A stretch of 64,000 bases of DNA, from positions 16,987 to 80,986 of the forward strand of contig JALSII010000021.1 in NCBI GenBank assembly GCA_026981645.1, in the 5' to 3' direction. Origin of the DNA: Hyphomicrobiales bacterium (GTDB lineage Bacteria > Pseudomonadota > Alphaproteobacteria > Rhizobiales > Devosiaceae). Each line of letters starts with the position of its first letter. Position 1 is the stretch's first letter. Both the position numbers and the translations under genes were made by a program. The notes beneath the pieces were generated by a model. That model ran no database searches, had not been told where the DNA came from, and saw only the letters and a list, made by a program, of their open reading frames with translations. Below are positions 20,286 to 28,580 of the stretch, piece after piece.

Positions 20286-22346
20286 ATGGCCCCACGTCCA
20301 CCGCGAGATCGAACCGGCAGACTTCCCCCCGTCACGGTGCTTGACATTCTGCCCGATTGCGACCCCGACGACCTCAAAGCGCAGCCCACAAGCTGGAACG
20401 ATGATCACGGACCCCGCCCGAGCGTGGACATTCTGACATCGCGCCACGACCGGGCAGTCCCTGCTCCGGGAAACCGCATTCTGGCCCGGATTAGAGAAAA
20501 CCCGGACAAGTCATATTCCGCCAGAACCATGAAAATCCTGCCCCAGCTGCAACGGGCACGCATCGGCATTATCCGTATGGACGAGGATGGCGCCCGCCTG
20601 TTGCCCGTTGAGCGCAAGCTCAGGGAAATGCGCATCCGCCCCGGTGATCTGGGCAAGGCCAAAGACGGCGATCTGGTCGAAGTGGAGGTGCGCCCCACCG
20701 GTCGGTTGATGATGGATCAGGCCCGCGTCACCGCCATTATCGGCAATCCGGCTTCCGAAGGCGCGGTCTCGCTGATTGCCCTGCATAATCTGGAAATCCC
20801 CTACCGGTTCCCTCCTGAGGTGCTCAGCGAAGCAAAGGAGGCAAGACCTCTTTCGCTCAAAGGCCGCGAGGATTGGCGTCATATCGCTTTTGTGACCATC
20901 GACCCGGCCACGGCCAAAGACCATGACGATGCGGTGTTTGCCGAGCCCGACCCGAAAAATCCCGGTGGCTATATTGTCAGCGTTGCCATTGCCGATGTGG
21001 CGGCTTATGTGCGCCCCGGCACCGCGCTCGACGAAGAAGCCCTTTTACGCGGCAACTCGGTTTATTTCCCCGACCGGGTGGTACCCATGCTGCCCGAAAA
21101 CATCTCCAACGATCTGTGTTCACTGCGTACAGGTGAGGACCGCCCTGCCCTTGCGGTGCGTTTTACCATCGACAAACATGGGCAAAGAATATCTCACAGC
21201 TTCCATCTGGTGACGATAAAAGTTGCGCAAAAGCTCTCCTATACCGAGGCGCAAAAGGCCTTTGACAGTTTTGGGGACGACAAAAGCAAGAATGACGAAC
21301 CCATGCTGGCCCACCTGTGGCAGGCCTATAAGGCCATGGCCAGAGCCCGCGACAAACGCGGTCCCCTTGACCTGGACCTGCCCGAGCGCCGCATTCTGCT
21401 TAACAAAAGCGGCCATGTGGAGCGCATCATTGTTCCTGACCGGCTGGAGGCTCATCGTCTGATTGAAGAGATGATGATTGCCGCCAATGTCTGCGCTGCC
21501 GAGACGCTCGAAAAAAACCGGATGCCCTTCATCTATCGGGTGCACGATCAGCCTGGGCTTGAAAAAGTCAGCGCCCTGCGGGAGTTTCTGAAGTCGCTTG
21601 ACCTGAGTTTCACCAAAGACCGCGCGGTGCGCCCGCTCCATTTCAATCAGGTGCTGAACAAGGCCCGCCAGTCCGATCAGATTTTGCAGGTCAGTGAAAT
21701 GATCCTGCGCTCCCAGGCCCGGGCCGAGTACAGCCCTGAAAACTTCGGCCACTTCGGTCTCAATCTCACCCGCTATGCCCACTTCACTTCGCCCATCCGG
21801 CGCTATGCCGATCTGATGGTGCACCGGGCAATCATTGCAGCTCTCAAGCTCGCCAAAAACGCCAAAAGTGAAGAAGACCGGCAAAAACTGGCAGAAATAG
21901 CCCAAGAGATCTCGGCCACCGAACGCCGCGCCATGGCCGCCGAACGCGAAACGCAAGATCGTCTCATCGCCCACTATCTTTCCTCGCGCATGGGCGCAAA
22001 GTTTTGGGGGAAAATCTCCGGGGTCACCCGTGCCGGATTGTTCATCAAACTGGACGAGACCGGGGCCGACGGCTTTGTGCCCGCTCCAACACTGGGCCGC
22101 GACTATTTCCGCTATATGGAGGCCCAGCAGGCCATGATAGGAGAGCGGACCGGCGAACGCTTTCGCCTGGGCGACAGGGTGCAGGTGAAACTGTGTGAAG
22201 CGGCCCCCATGGCTGGCGCATTGCGCTTTGAACTGTTAACGGAGGGAGAAATTGTCAAGCCGCCGGGTCGAGGAAACGCAAAGGACAAAAGAAACTTTTC
22301 CCGCTCCCGATCAAAGAAGAAATCCAACACGAGAAAAAGACGATGA
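20286..22346 (+). CDS. rnr: Ribonuclease R lacking the N-terminal winged-helix part
   Basis: RNase R is a processive 3'-to-5' exoribonuclease that degrades structured RNA. The 686-residue protein contains cold-shock-like domains (about 10-170), the RNB catalytic domain with IDPATAKDHDDAVFAEPD (Asp206, 212, 214, 215), the FTSPIRRYADLMVHR segment, an S1 domain (about 570-655, KISGVTRAGLFIKL) and a basic tail. Relatives begin with a winged-helix domain of some 60-80 residues (usually with REIxxxFxxxG) before the RPGxLPPVTVLDI stretch; here the ATG lies right before that stretch, at nine bases from the topA stop, so the domain is missing. There is no room upstream for it. It overlaps the DUF983 gene by four bases. 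Confidence 0.93.
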   Translation: MAPRPPRDRTGRLPPVTVLDILPDCDPDDLKAQPTSWNDDHGPRPSVDILTSRHDRAVPAPGNRILARIRENPDKSYSARTMKILPQLQRARIGIIRMDEDGARLLPVERKLREMRIRPGDLGKAKDGDLVEVEVRPTGRLMMDQARVTAIIGNPASEGAVSLIALHNLEIPYRFPPEVLSEAKEARPLSLKGREDWRHIAFVTIDPATAKDHDDAVFAEPDPKNPGGYIVSVAIADVAAYVRPGTALDEEALLRGNSVYFPDRVVPMLPENISNDLCSLRTGEDRPALAVRFTIDKHGQRISHSFHLVTIKVAQKLSYTEAQKAFDSFGDDKSKNDEPMLAHLWQAYKAMARARDKRGPLDLDLPERRILLNKSGHVERIIVPDRLEAHRLIEEMMIAANVCAAETLEKNRMPFIYRVHDQPGLEKVSALREFLKSLDLSFTKDRAVRPLHFNQVLNKARQSDQILQVSEMILRSQARAEYSPENFGHFGLNLTRYAHFTSPIRRYADLMVHRAIIAALKLAKNAKSEEDRQKLAEIAQEISATERRAMAAERETQDRLIAHYLSSRMGAKFWGKISGVTRAGLFIKLDETGADGFVPAPTLGRDYFRYMEAQQAMIGERTGERFRLGDRVQVKLCEAAPMAGALRFELLTEGEIVKPPGRGNAKDKRNFSRSRSKKKSNTRKRR

Positions 22347-22759
22347 GTGTAACCATCAGAACCGGCAGAACTATCGCTGCCCTGCCCAGGCGCCCGCTTT
22401 TTAAGGCTCTCACCCGCGGCTGGCGCGGCAAGTGCCCCGCCTGTGGTGAAGGCAGGCTGTTCAGCGCCTATCTCAAGGTCAACGACACCTGCCCCGCCTG
22501 TGGCGAGGAACTGTTCCACCACCGCGCCGACGATGCTCCCCCCTATATCACCATTCTTCTGGTGGGGCATCTGCTGGTCGGGTTGATGCTGCATCTGGAG
22601 ATGGTCTGGTCCATCCCCCCGATGGTCTATCTGCTCACGCTGGTGCCGCTGGCGGTGGTGCTGCCCCTGTTGCTTCTGCCCCCGATCAAGGGCGCAATCG
22701 TTGGCCTGCAATGGGCCAATTACATGCACGGTTTTGACCCTGACAACAAGGACGATTGA
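22343..22759 (+). CDS. DUF983 family membrane protein
   Basis: A 138-residue protein of the DUF983 family, found beside rnr in many Rhizobiales. The N-terminal half has two CxxC pairs (CPACGEGRLF and CPACGEEL) that look like a zinc ribbon; the C-terminal half has two hydrophobic segments (about 70-92 and 97-118). Some DUF983 members near cytochrome oxidase genes have been linked to copper or oxidase assembly, but no oxidase genes are here. Its ATG overlaps the rnr stop by four bases, so it is translated with RNase R. Function not established. Confidence 0.85.
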   Translation: MSVTIRTGRTIAALPRRPLFKALTRGWRGKCPACGEGRLFSAYLKVNDTCPACGEELFHHRADDAPPYITILLVGHLLVGLMLHLEMVWSIPPMVYLLTLVPLAVVLPLLLLPPIKGAIVGLQWANYMHGFDPDNKDD

Positions 22760-22798
22760 CAGGGTGGCAACCGCGCTGGTAGGGGGCATCTCCTGCGC

Positions 22799-22826
22799 TT
22801 GACTTTTCGGGCCAGTCCACTATTTT
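22799..22826 (+). promoter_or_regulatory. Sigma-70-type promoter of rpmG
   Basis: TTGACT (22799-22804) and TATTTT (22821-22826) are separated by 16 bases and lie 55 bp before the rpmG ATG. The spacing and the lack of a nearer gene make this the likely rpmG promoter. The candidate small RNA on the other strand has the same -10 hexamer and spacing. Confidence 0.55.
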
Positions 22827-22880
22827 CGCGCCAAAGTTTCAGACCACTTTTGTGGCACCCATCTTTTCAGGATAAAGAAT

Positions 22881-23048
22881 ATGGCCAAGGCAAACACCAT
22901 CAAAGTCAAGATGGTTTCCACCGCAGACACCGGCTTCTTCTATGTAACCAAGAAGAATGCGCGCACCATGACCGAAAAAATGGTCCAGCGTAAATATGAT
23001 CCCAAGGTGCGCAAGCACGTGGATTTCAAGGAAGCAAAAATTAAATAG
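22881..23048 (+). CDS. rpmG: 50S ribosomal protein L33
   Basis: L33 is a small component of the large ribosomal subunit near the E site. The 55-residue protein reads [20 protein letters not shown] at the start, then the typical [20 protein letters not shown] and [13 protein letters not shown]. It is the zinc-free form, since the four cysteines of the C+ paralogue are absent. It has its own promoter upstream and a strong terminator 33 bp after the stop, so it is a single-gene unit. Its coding region is short and easily missed. Confidence 0.97.
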   Translation: MAKANTIKVKMVSTADTGFFYVTKKNARTMTEKMVQRKYDPKVRKHVDFKEAKIK

Positions 23049-23080
23049 CGCCGTCAAGCTTCAATGATGCGCTTTCGGCT

Positions 23081-23110
23081 CCGCACTTCCTTCCCGGAAG
23101 TGCGGTTTTT
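23081..23110 (+). terminator. Rho-independent terminator of rpmG
   Basis: CCGCACTTCC (23081-23090) pairs perfectly with GGAAGTGCGG (23096-23105) around TTCCC, followed by five T on the plus strand. A textbook intrinsic terminator. Confidence 0.9.
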
Positions 23111-23117
23111 CTTTGCC

Positions 23118-23154
23118 AAAAAAAAGCCAGCTCCCGAAAAATCAGGGGCTGGCT
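23118..23154 (-). terminator. Rho-independent terminator of the candidate small RNA
   Basis: On the minus strand AGCCAGC-CCC pairs with GGG-(A)-GCTGGCT around a 9-base loop (arms 23125-23135 and 23145-23154, one bulge), followed by eight T (plus-strand A at 23118-23125). On the plus strand there is no T-tract, so it works leftward. It lies almost 300 bp beyond the pleD stop. Confidence 0.8.
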
Positions 23155-23302
23155 AAAATTTGAGGCGCTGGCCCGAAGCGGGCTATTGAAGAGGCCACTC
23201 CACCCGCATTCGGGCCAGCAGTCCTACGGACTCAGGAATTGCGGCGGACCTGAGATATTCCGTAGGGACCGATCGCTCTGCCCAAAAAGAGCAGGGCGAT
23301 GT
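23118..23302 (-). ncRNA. Candidate structured small RNA of about 185 nt
   Basis: On the minus strand, between rpmG and pleD, a promoter-like pair (see 23309-23336) is followed by four stem-loops and a T-tract. H1 pairs 23274-23281 with 23291-23298. H2 pairs 23223-23230 with 23259-23266 and an inner TCAGG with CCTGA. H3 pairs CTGGCCCGAA plus GCGGG (23168-23182) with CCCGC plus TTCGGGCCAG (23203-23218), 15 bp with one bulge. The last is the terminator stem. No reading frame explains the region. It does not match 6S RNA (no long closing stem), SRP RNA (no GGAAGCAGC-type loop), tmRNA or RNase P as I know them. The H3 loop, read on the transcript, contains GGAGTGGCC, which could pair with mRNAs or mimic a ribosome site. 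A one-mismatch CtrA-like site (TTAG-N7-TTAA, 23373-23387) lies upstream. Confidence 0.55.
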
Positions 23303-23308
23303 CATTGC

Positions 23309-23336
23309 AAAATAGGCAACCCCGCCCCAGAAGCAA
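23309..23336 (-). promoter_or_regulatory. Promoter-like sequence for the candidate small RNA
   Basis: On the minus strand TTGCTT (23336 to 23331) and TATTTT (23314 to 23309) are 16 bases apart, predicting a start near 23302, just before the first stem-loop. The -35 is imperfect (two mismatches to TTGACA). Confidence 0.45.
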
Positions 23337-23439
23337 TAGCAACACGCCTTGATGCCCGCTATTTCACGAACGTTAGTAAAGCGTTAACCTTACCTGTTAG
23401 CACATTGTGTTTATTGGAAATTTATTTGGGCGAGACATT

Positions 23440-24810
23440 TCAGGCCGCGTCGAACACAACCCTGTTCCGGCCCAAATCCTTGGCCCGGTATAAAGCGTGG
23501 TCAGCGCGCTTGAGCAGGTTTTCTGGCGTGTCCCCTGCGGGATCGTTTAACGCAACCCCGACGCTGACGGTGATATTCACAGCCAGACCGGGTTCGATGG
23601 CAAACTCCACATCGGCAATGGCAGAGCGGACACGTTCAGCCACCACGTTTGCGCGTTGTTGGTTGGTGTCCGGCATCAACACAGCAAACTCTTCCCCCCC
23701 ATAGCGGCAAGCAAGGTCCACACCGCGCACAGAACGCAACAGGCGTGAGGAAAACTCCTTGAGCACTTTATCTCCCGCGCCATGCCCGAATTTGTCATTG
23801 ACCGATTTGAAAAGATCAATATCCAAAATGAGCAGAGCCAGATCACGTTGCTGTTCCTGCGCCCTTTCCATCATCAGAAATAGATGGCGATCGAAATAGC
23901 GCCGGTTATAGAGGCCAGTCAGCCCGTCAATTATCGCCATGGCCAGCGTATGGTTTACGCTTTCGCGCAACTTTAGCGCATAGCGGTGTCGGCGAACCTG
24001 AGTGCGAACCCTGGCTGCCAGTTCATGTTTTTCAATCGGGGAATTGATAAAATCATTGACCCCGAGGTCAAGACCGCGAACTACCCGCGCCCTGTCGCCT
24101 TCATCGGCAATGAGAATAATGGGCAGATTTCTGGTTTGCTCCAGGGTGCGTAATTGAGAACACACCCGAAGCGGGTCAAAATCATTCAGGCGCATGGAAA
24201 CCAGCGCAACCTCATAACCCTTGTCCGCAACCTTCATTGCCACCGAGCTTGGGTCCCTGAGCACATCAACATCATGAGCTGACTCCAGGCAATTCTGGAT
24301 TCTGGCGGCGCTGGTGTCATCGTCGTCAATCAGCAGCACCCGGGCGTTCTCGTCCGAAATTTCAGCAAGCGCCAGCCGGGCATCTTCATCAGCTATTTGT
24401 TGGCCGGTTTTTGTTCTTTCGCGCAGCTCATCCGTCAACACTTTGAGACGAACCAGGCTTCTCACCCGCGCCAGCAACTGCATGTCATCCGGGGGTTTGG
24501 TCAGAAAATCATCAGCCCCTGCTTCCAGGCCCTTTATACGGTCAGAGGGCTGATCAAGAGCAGTCACCATCACCACCGGAATATGACTGGTGGCCGAATT
24601 GCTTTTCAGCGCCCGGCAGACTTCAAAGCCATCCATGCCCGGCATCATCACATCAAGCAGAACGATATCAACAGACTGATTGGCGCAAATTTCCAGCGCC
24701 TCGGGGCCCGAACTCGCACTCAGCACATCGAAGTACTCGGCAGTGAGCCGGGCTTCAAGCAATTTTATGTTGACTGGAATATCGTCAACGACAAGCACAC
24801 GGGCCGTCAT
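23440..24810 (-). CDS. pleD: Diguanylate cyclase response regulator PleD
   Basis: PleD makes cyclic di-GMP when phosphorylated, and in alphaproteobacteria drives the motile-to-sessile cell transition. The 456-residue protein has a receiver domain with the phosphorylated Asp53 (LLDVMMPGMDGFEV), a second degenerate receiver (about 155-270), and a GGDEF domain with an active GGEEF at 371-375. An RxxD inhibitory site (RGVD, 362-365) five residues before it suggests product inhibition. The ATG at 24810 has GGGGGA six bases upstream and is preferred to an in-frame start at 24828. It lies 51 bp behind divK on the same strand, the usual divK-pleD operon. Confidence 0.95.
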   Translation of the reverse strand: MTARVLVVDDIPVNIKLLEARLTAEYFDVLSASSGPEALEICANQSVDIVLLDVMMPGMDGFEVCRALKSNSATSHIPVVMVTALDQPSDRIKGLEAGADDFLTKPPDDMQLLARVRSLVRLKVLTDELRERTKTGQQIADEDARLALAEISDENARVLLIDDDDTSAARIQNCLESAHDVDVLRDPSSVAMKVADKGYEVALVSMRLNDFDPLRVCSQLRTLEQTRNLPIILIADEGDRARVVRGLDLGVNDFINSPIEKHELAARVRTQVRRHRYALKLRESVNHTLAMAIIDGLTGLYNRRYFDRHLFLMMERAQEQQRDLALLILDIDLFKSVNDKFGHGAGDKVLKEFSSRLLRSVRGVDLACRYGGEEFAVLMPDTNQQRANVVAERVRSAIADVEFAIEPGLAVNITVSVGVALNDPAGDTPENLLKRADHALYRAKDLGRNRVVFDAA

Positions 24811-24861
24811 GTTGTTCCCCCGACGCAATACAAATTTAGGGTCCAGACTCTATCTGGAAAT

Positions 24862-25236
24862 CTATTTTCCGGGACCAATATAGCTGGCAATGGTTTCCAA
24901 AAAGTGAGGTATTGAAATGGGCTTGGAGATATAGCCCTCACACCCCCCCGCCAGAATGCGTTCCTCATCACCCTTCATGGCAAAAGCTGTAACAGCAACA
25001 ACCGGAATGTGACGCAGCGCCTCGTCCTCCTTGAGCCATTTTGTCACCTCAAGCCCCGAGACCTCGGGCAGTTGAATATCCATCAGAATAAGGTCCGGCA
25101 TGTGTGCGCGCGCCAGATCCAGAGCTTCCATACCGTTTTGGGTCTGGATGATGTCATAGCCCTGACTATCCAGAAGGTCGTGGAAAAGCTTCATATTGAG
25201 CTCATTGTCTTCCACAATCATGACCGTTTTTGACAT
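24862..25236 (-). CDS. divK: Single-domain response regulator DivK
   Basis: DivK is a free-standing receiver that controls CtrA phosphorylation and stability through the DivL-CckA pathway, itself phosphorylated or dephosphorylated by PleC and DivJ-like kinases. The 124-residue protein is a single receiver domain with the acidic pair at 10-11, phospho-Asp53 ([13 protein letters not shown]), Thr83 and Lys105 (ISKPIS). Length and sequence match DivK closely, including [28 protein letters not shown]. First gene of the divK-pleD pair; CtrA boxes elsewhere in the window fit this network. Confidence 0.95.
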   Translation of the reverse strand: MSKTVMIVEDNELNMKLFHDLLDSQGYDIIQTQNGMEALDLARAHMPDLILMDIQLPEVSGLEVTKWLKEDEALRHIPVVAVTAFAMKGDEERILAGGCEGYISKPISIPHFLETIASYIGPGK

Positions 25237-25352
25237 GCATCTCCCCCGGAACCCTTGCGTTCTGGCGCCATAAAACCCACGTCGCCCCTCAGCCTGAGGG
25301 CTAACACCAATATCTTACGAAAGAACAAAGCATCATGTTGATAATATGAACG

Positions 25353-25367
25353 GAACAAAAAGTGTAC
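25353..25367. promoter_or_regulatory. Near-consensus alphaproteobacterial LexA box
   Basis: GAAC-N7-GTAC at 25353-25367 differs by one base from the direct repeat GAAC-N7-GAAC bound by LexA in alphaproteobacteria. It lies 98 bp before the DUF3572-dinB genes, and the spacer AAAAAGT resembles that of known SOS boxes. Damage induction of dinB is therefore plausible but unproven. Confidence 0.35.
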
Positions 25368-25464
25368 AAAAATCGATGCTTCGGTAAGATTGCACTGGAC
25401 AAACTTGCGCAATGCAACTGATAATCATCACTGAATTGAGTGGTGGATACGGCAAAAGGTGAGC

Positions 25465-25731
25465 ATGTCTGAAGAAAAGGAAACCATGGAATTGGCTGGG
25501 GCCGGCATAGATTATCTGGCTTCGGACCCCGAAGAACTGGGGCGATTTCTGGGAATAACGGGCTTTGATGTGCAGGGGTTTCGCGATGCGTTGGGCAGCA
25601 GGGAAATGGCAAGCGCCATCCTTGACTATTTTGCTTCCAACGAGCCCTCACTTTTGGCCATGTGCGCCAACAGGGGTATAAGTGTTGAACGTTTTATGCG
25701 GTGCTGGCACGCCCAGAACCGCACCATGTGA
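25465..25731 (+). CDS. DUF3572 family protein
   Basis: An 88-residue soluble protein of the DUF3572 family, found upstream of dinB in Rhizobiales. It is acidic and helical, with ELAGAGIDYLASDPEELGRFLGITG and a C-terminal NEPSLLAMCANRGISVERFMRCWHA. The ATG at 25465 has AAGG about seven bases upstream; a GTG at 25459 is an alternative two codons earlier. The stop is six bases before the dinB GTG, so the two are co-translated. Function unknown; the pairing hints at a role with polymerase IV. Confidence 0.85.
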   Translation: MSEEKETMELAGAGIDYLASDPEELGRFLGITGFDVQGFRDALGSREMASAILDYFASNEPSLLAMCANRGISVERFMRCWHAQNRTM

Positions 25732-25737
25732 TCCCCC

Positions 25738-27096
25738 GTGAAAACTTTCCCTCACCTGTGCCGGGATTGTTTTGAGGAGTTTTCCGCTCCGGGGGAACAA
25801 AATCACTGCCCCGGTTGCGGCTCATCGCGAGTTCTGGCCCACGCCGAACTTGACAGGCTGAGCATGGCCCATATTGATTGCGACGCCTTTTTTGCCTCGG
25901 TCGAAAAACGCGACAATCCCGAATTGATAGACAAGCCTCTCATCATCGGCGGCGGGCAGCGGGGTGTCGTGGCCACCTGTTGCTATATCGCCCGCATGTC
26001 GGGCGTGCATTCCGCAATGCCCATGTTCAAGGCACGCAAAAAATGCCCTGAAGCTGTAATCATAAAGCCGCAAATGGAAAAATATGTGCGAGTCAGTAAA
26101 GAAATTCGCAAGCTGATGGAAGCTCTTTCCCCCCTGGTGGAGCCCCTTTCCATAGACGAGGCCTTTGTTGATCTGGCCGGCACCCAGGCGCTGCACAAGG
26201 CTTCTCCAGCCAGAGTTCTGGCCCGCTTTGCCAAAACAGTTGAAAATGAAATCGGCGTTTCGGTATCCATTGGTCTTTCCCATAACAAGTTCCTCGCAAA
26301 AATCGCCTCGGACCTGGACAAGCCACGCGGCATGGCTCTCATTGGCAAAAAGGAAACCATGACCCTGCTGGCCCCCAAACCCATTTCGATAATTTACGGC
26401 GTTGGCAAAGTGTTCGCACAAAAACTGCGGCAGGACGGATTTGTCACCATCGGCCAGTTGCAGGACCATGACCCCGACGATCTTGCCCGGCGTTATGGTG
26501 AAATGGGTGCACGCCTGGCGCGCCTTTCCAGAGGCATCGACAAGAGACGTTTGAGCGTTGGCACCAGCACCAAATCCATCAGCACAGAAACAACATTCAA
26601 TCGTGATATTTCACGTGCCGACCTGCTCACCAACCATTTGCTTGCGCTAAGCGAGAAGGTGTCTGAACGCATGAAAAAAAAGGGGCTTGCGGGCAATACC
26701 GTCACACTGAAACTAAAGACCGCCGGTTTTCGCTCCCGCACCCGTGCCCGGCACCTTTCCCCCCCCACCCAGCTGGCCCACGTCATTTATGAATCAGGCA
26801 GATCCCTTCTGGAACGGGAAGCGGACGGAACCCCCTTTCGTCTGATCGGGATTGCAATGAGCGGGCTTGAAAAGGCAAGTGCTGACGATCCAGCCGACTT
26901 GCTGGAGCCCCGGATTGCCCGCAAAGCAGCCGCAGAACGTGCCATGGACAAGGTGCGCACAAGATTTGGCCGTAATGCGGTTGTCAGGGGGCAACTTTAC
27001 CGGCAAAAAAGACAAAAAGACGCGACCGCCCCACGCCGGACGCCTGCGCCCGGCGCGCACCCCCTCAGTCCAGATGCCAGGGAAAAACAAAAATGA
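25738..27096 (+). CDS. dinB: DNA polymerase IV (DinB) with N-terminal zinc-ribbon
   Basis: A Y-family translesion polymerase of 452 residues. An N-terminal extension of about 40 residues carries two Cys pairs (Cys8, Cys11, Cys24, Cys27), a zinc-ribbon-like element common in Rhizobiales DinB but absent from E. coli. The catalytic acidic residues are Asp47 (AHIDCDAFFASVE) and Asp140/Glu141 (PLSIDEAFVDL). The little-finger domain covers about 280-400. The basic C-terminal tail (about 420-452) has no clear clamp-binding pentapeptide, though QLYRQKRQK is near. It starts with GTG and overlaps ridA by four bases. Confidence 0.95.
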   Translation: MKTFPHLCRDCFEEFSAPGEQNHCPGCGSSRVLAHAELDRLSMAHIDCDAFFASVEKRDNPELIDKPLIIGGGQRGVVATCCYIARMSGVHSAMPMFKARKKCPEAVIIKPQMEKYVRVSKEIRKLMEALSPLVEPLSIDEAFVDLAGTQALHKASPARVLARFAKTVENEIGVSVSIGLSHNKFLAKIASDLDKPRGMALIGKKETMTLLAPKPISIIYGVGKVFAQKLRQDGFVTIGQLQDHDPDDLARRYGEMGARLARLSRGIDKRRLSVGTSTKSISTETTFNRDISRADLLTNHLLALSEKVSERMKKKGLAGNTVTLKLKTAGFRSRTRARHLSPPTQLAHVIYESGRSLLEREADGTPFRLIGIAMSGLEKASADDPADLLEPRIARKAAAERAMDKVRTRFGRNAVVRGQLYRQKRQKDATAPRRTPAPGAHPLSPDAREKQK

Positions 27097-27560
27097 ACAA
27101 CCCAAACGAAAACCTTGCTGCCCTTGGCCTTGAATTGCCCGTTCCGGCAGCGCCTCTGGCTGCCTATGTGCCAGTATCCAGAACCGGAAAGCTGATATTT
27201 GTGTCCGGCCAGTTGTCGATGGATGCGCAAGGAATAATCAAAGGCACCCTGGGGCTTGATATGGACGTGGAACAGGCGCAAATCGCCGCCCGCAGCGCCG
27301 CTCTTGGTGTGCTTGCGCAAATTGTGCACACCGCCAATGTTCCCCTTTCAGAAATCTCACGAGTGGTCAAACTCTCGATTTTTGTGGCCTCCGCCCCGGA
27401 TTTTTTTGAACATCATCTGGTTGCCAATGGGGCTTCTGAACTGCTCGCAAATGTGCTTGGAGACAGGGGGAAACACGCCCGCGCCGCTTTTGGTGTTGCC
27501 GCTCTTCCCATGGGCGCAGCTATTGAGGTTGAAGCCGTAGTTGAAGTGATGAGTGACTGA
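27093..27560 (+). CDS. RidA/YjgF-family protein
   Basis: A 155-residue member of the RidA/YjgF/UK114 family, whose best-known members hydrolyse reactive enamine or imine intermediates made by PLP enzymes. It belongs to the longer YjgF subgroup with LGLELPVPAAPLAAYVPVSRTGKLIFVSGQL at the start and HARAAFGVAALPMGAAIEVEAVVEV at the end. The catalytic arginine of canonical RidA (Arg105 in the LPxxxxVEI context) is represented by Arg132 (HARAAF). It is translated from ATG overlapping the dinB stop and overlaps the next gene by 8 bp. Confidence 0.88.
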   Translation: MNNPNENLAALGLELPVPAAPLAAYVPVSRTGKLIFVSGQLSMDAQGIIKGTLGLDMDVEQAQIAARSAALGVLAQIVHTANVPLSEISRVVKLSIFVASAPDFFEHHLVANGASELLANVLGDRGKHARAAFGVAALPMGAAIEVEAVVEVMSD

Positions 27561-28335
27561 GAAAGTGACTGAACTGGAAAGAATTTTTGCGAACCCCATC
27601 GCGCACCGGGGCCTGCACGACCGCTCCAAAGGGGTGATTGAAAACTCGCGAACGGCGTTCGCCCGCGCGCTTAAAGCCGGTTATGCCATTGAGTGCGATC
27701 TGCAGTTGAGCGGTGACAGCGAAGCGATGGTTTTCCACGATTATGAGTTGGGGCGCCTCACCCGTCAGGTCGGATTGTTTTCAAAACTCAGCGCAGGTCA
27801 GTTGACCCGAATTCGCCTCACGGCCAGCAGGAAAGGCGATACGCCCTTGCGCTTTGTCGAGCTTCTAAAGCTTGTTGACGAAAAAGTGCCGCTGGTCGTT
27901 GAGCTTAAACACCAGAGGGACGGACGCAATTCTGAACTGGCCCGCGTGGCTGTTAGCGCCCTCAAAGACTATGCCGGCCCACTGGTGTTCAAGTCGTTCA
28001 ATCCAAAACTTCTCGGGCATGTGCGTGCTGCGGGCTTCACTGGGCCTCTCGGAATAATTGTGGATCTGGTGCCAGCAGAAGAGAAGCATTACGCTTCACT
28101 CACCGCTCTGCAACGTTTCAGCCTGCGCCACTTGCTGCATTACCCCAAATCTAAATTCGATTTTATTTCGGCCCATCACAAGGCATTGAGGCAACCTGCA
28201 ATCCGCCTGTTCCGGAAGCTGGGGTTTCCGGTGATGACCTGGACAATCAGCTCCTACGAGATCGAGCGCACCACAAGAGGTTTTGCCGACCAGATCGTGT
28301 TTGAGAACTACCTGCCCTTTGTTGCCAAAAAGTAG
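27553..28335 (+). CDS. Glycerophosphodiester phosphodiesterase family protein
   Basis: A 260-residue GDPD-type TIM-barrel protein that would split glycerophosphodiesters into glycerol-3-phosphate and an alcohol. The active-site residues are visible: IAHRGLHD (His18, Arg19), ENSRTAF (Glu), IECDLQLS (Glu and Asp) and VFHDYEL (His). The C-terminal part has HHKALRQPAIRLFRKLGFPVMTWTI. No signal peptide is seen, so it is probably cytoplasmic. It starts with GTG overlapping the ridA stop; a second GTG four codons later is possible. It ends before a 245-bp non-coding gap. Confidence 0.9.
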   Translation: MTEKVTELERIFANPIAHRGLHDRSKGVIENSRTAFARALKAGYAIECDLQLSGDSEAMVFHDYELGRLTRQVGLFSKLSAGQLTRIRLTASRKGDTPLRFVELLKLVDEKVPLVVELKHQRDGRNSELARVAVSALKDYAGPLVFKSFNPKLLGHVRAAGFTGPLGIIVDLVPAEEKHYASLTALQRFSLRHLLHYPKSKFDFISAHHKALRQPAIRLFRKLGFPVMTWTISSYEIERTTRGFADQIVFENYLPFVAKK

Positions 28336-28580
28336 GGATCAGGCTTTGTTATCTGACAAAATTCTACCACAAAAACTCTGCAAGAGAATATCGAAACCTG
28401 TGAGTTCTCCGCCAGTCCATTGATGGGGCGTGCATTGGTCTTGCTTGCGTCGACGCCGACTGAATTCGTGACAAAGGCTTCTGCAGACATACCGGCTGCA
28501 CGAGGTGTCGAGAACAAGCTCAAGGACACTGCACCAAATTGGAACAAGGTTGGCGCACATTGCAGAAGCGGAGCTAGAGT
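28336..28580. other. Non-coding gap before the glycosyltransferase cassette
   Basis: About 245 bp with somewhat higher A+T than the flanks by eye and no believable gene. A 58-codon frame from ATG 28423 runs into the glycosyltransferase gene, but lacks a ribosome binding site and resembles nothing I know. Likely holds the cassette promoter. Confidence 0.5.

Noticed and set aside
17706..22346. topA-rnr fusion as one gene
   Set aside because: A TAG stop separates them and each has its own start; they share only the reading frame.
23118..23302. Assigning the structured RNA to 6S, SRP, tmRNA or RNase P
   Set aside because: The 5' and 3' ends do not pair into a long closing stem, and the SRP tetraloop/GGAAG region, tmRNA tag reading frame and RNase P core are all missing.
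23373..23387. CtrA box upstream of the small RNA
   Set aside because: Only TTAG-N7-TTAA, one base off consensus, and too far from the promoter for a clear claim.
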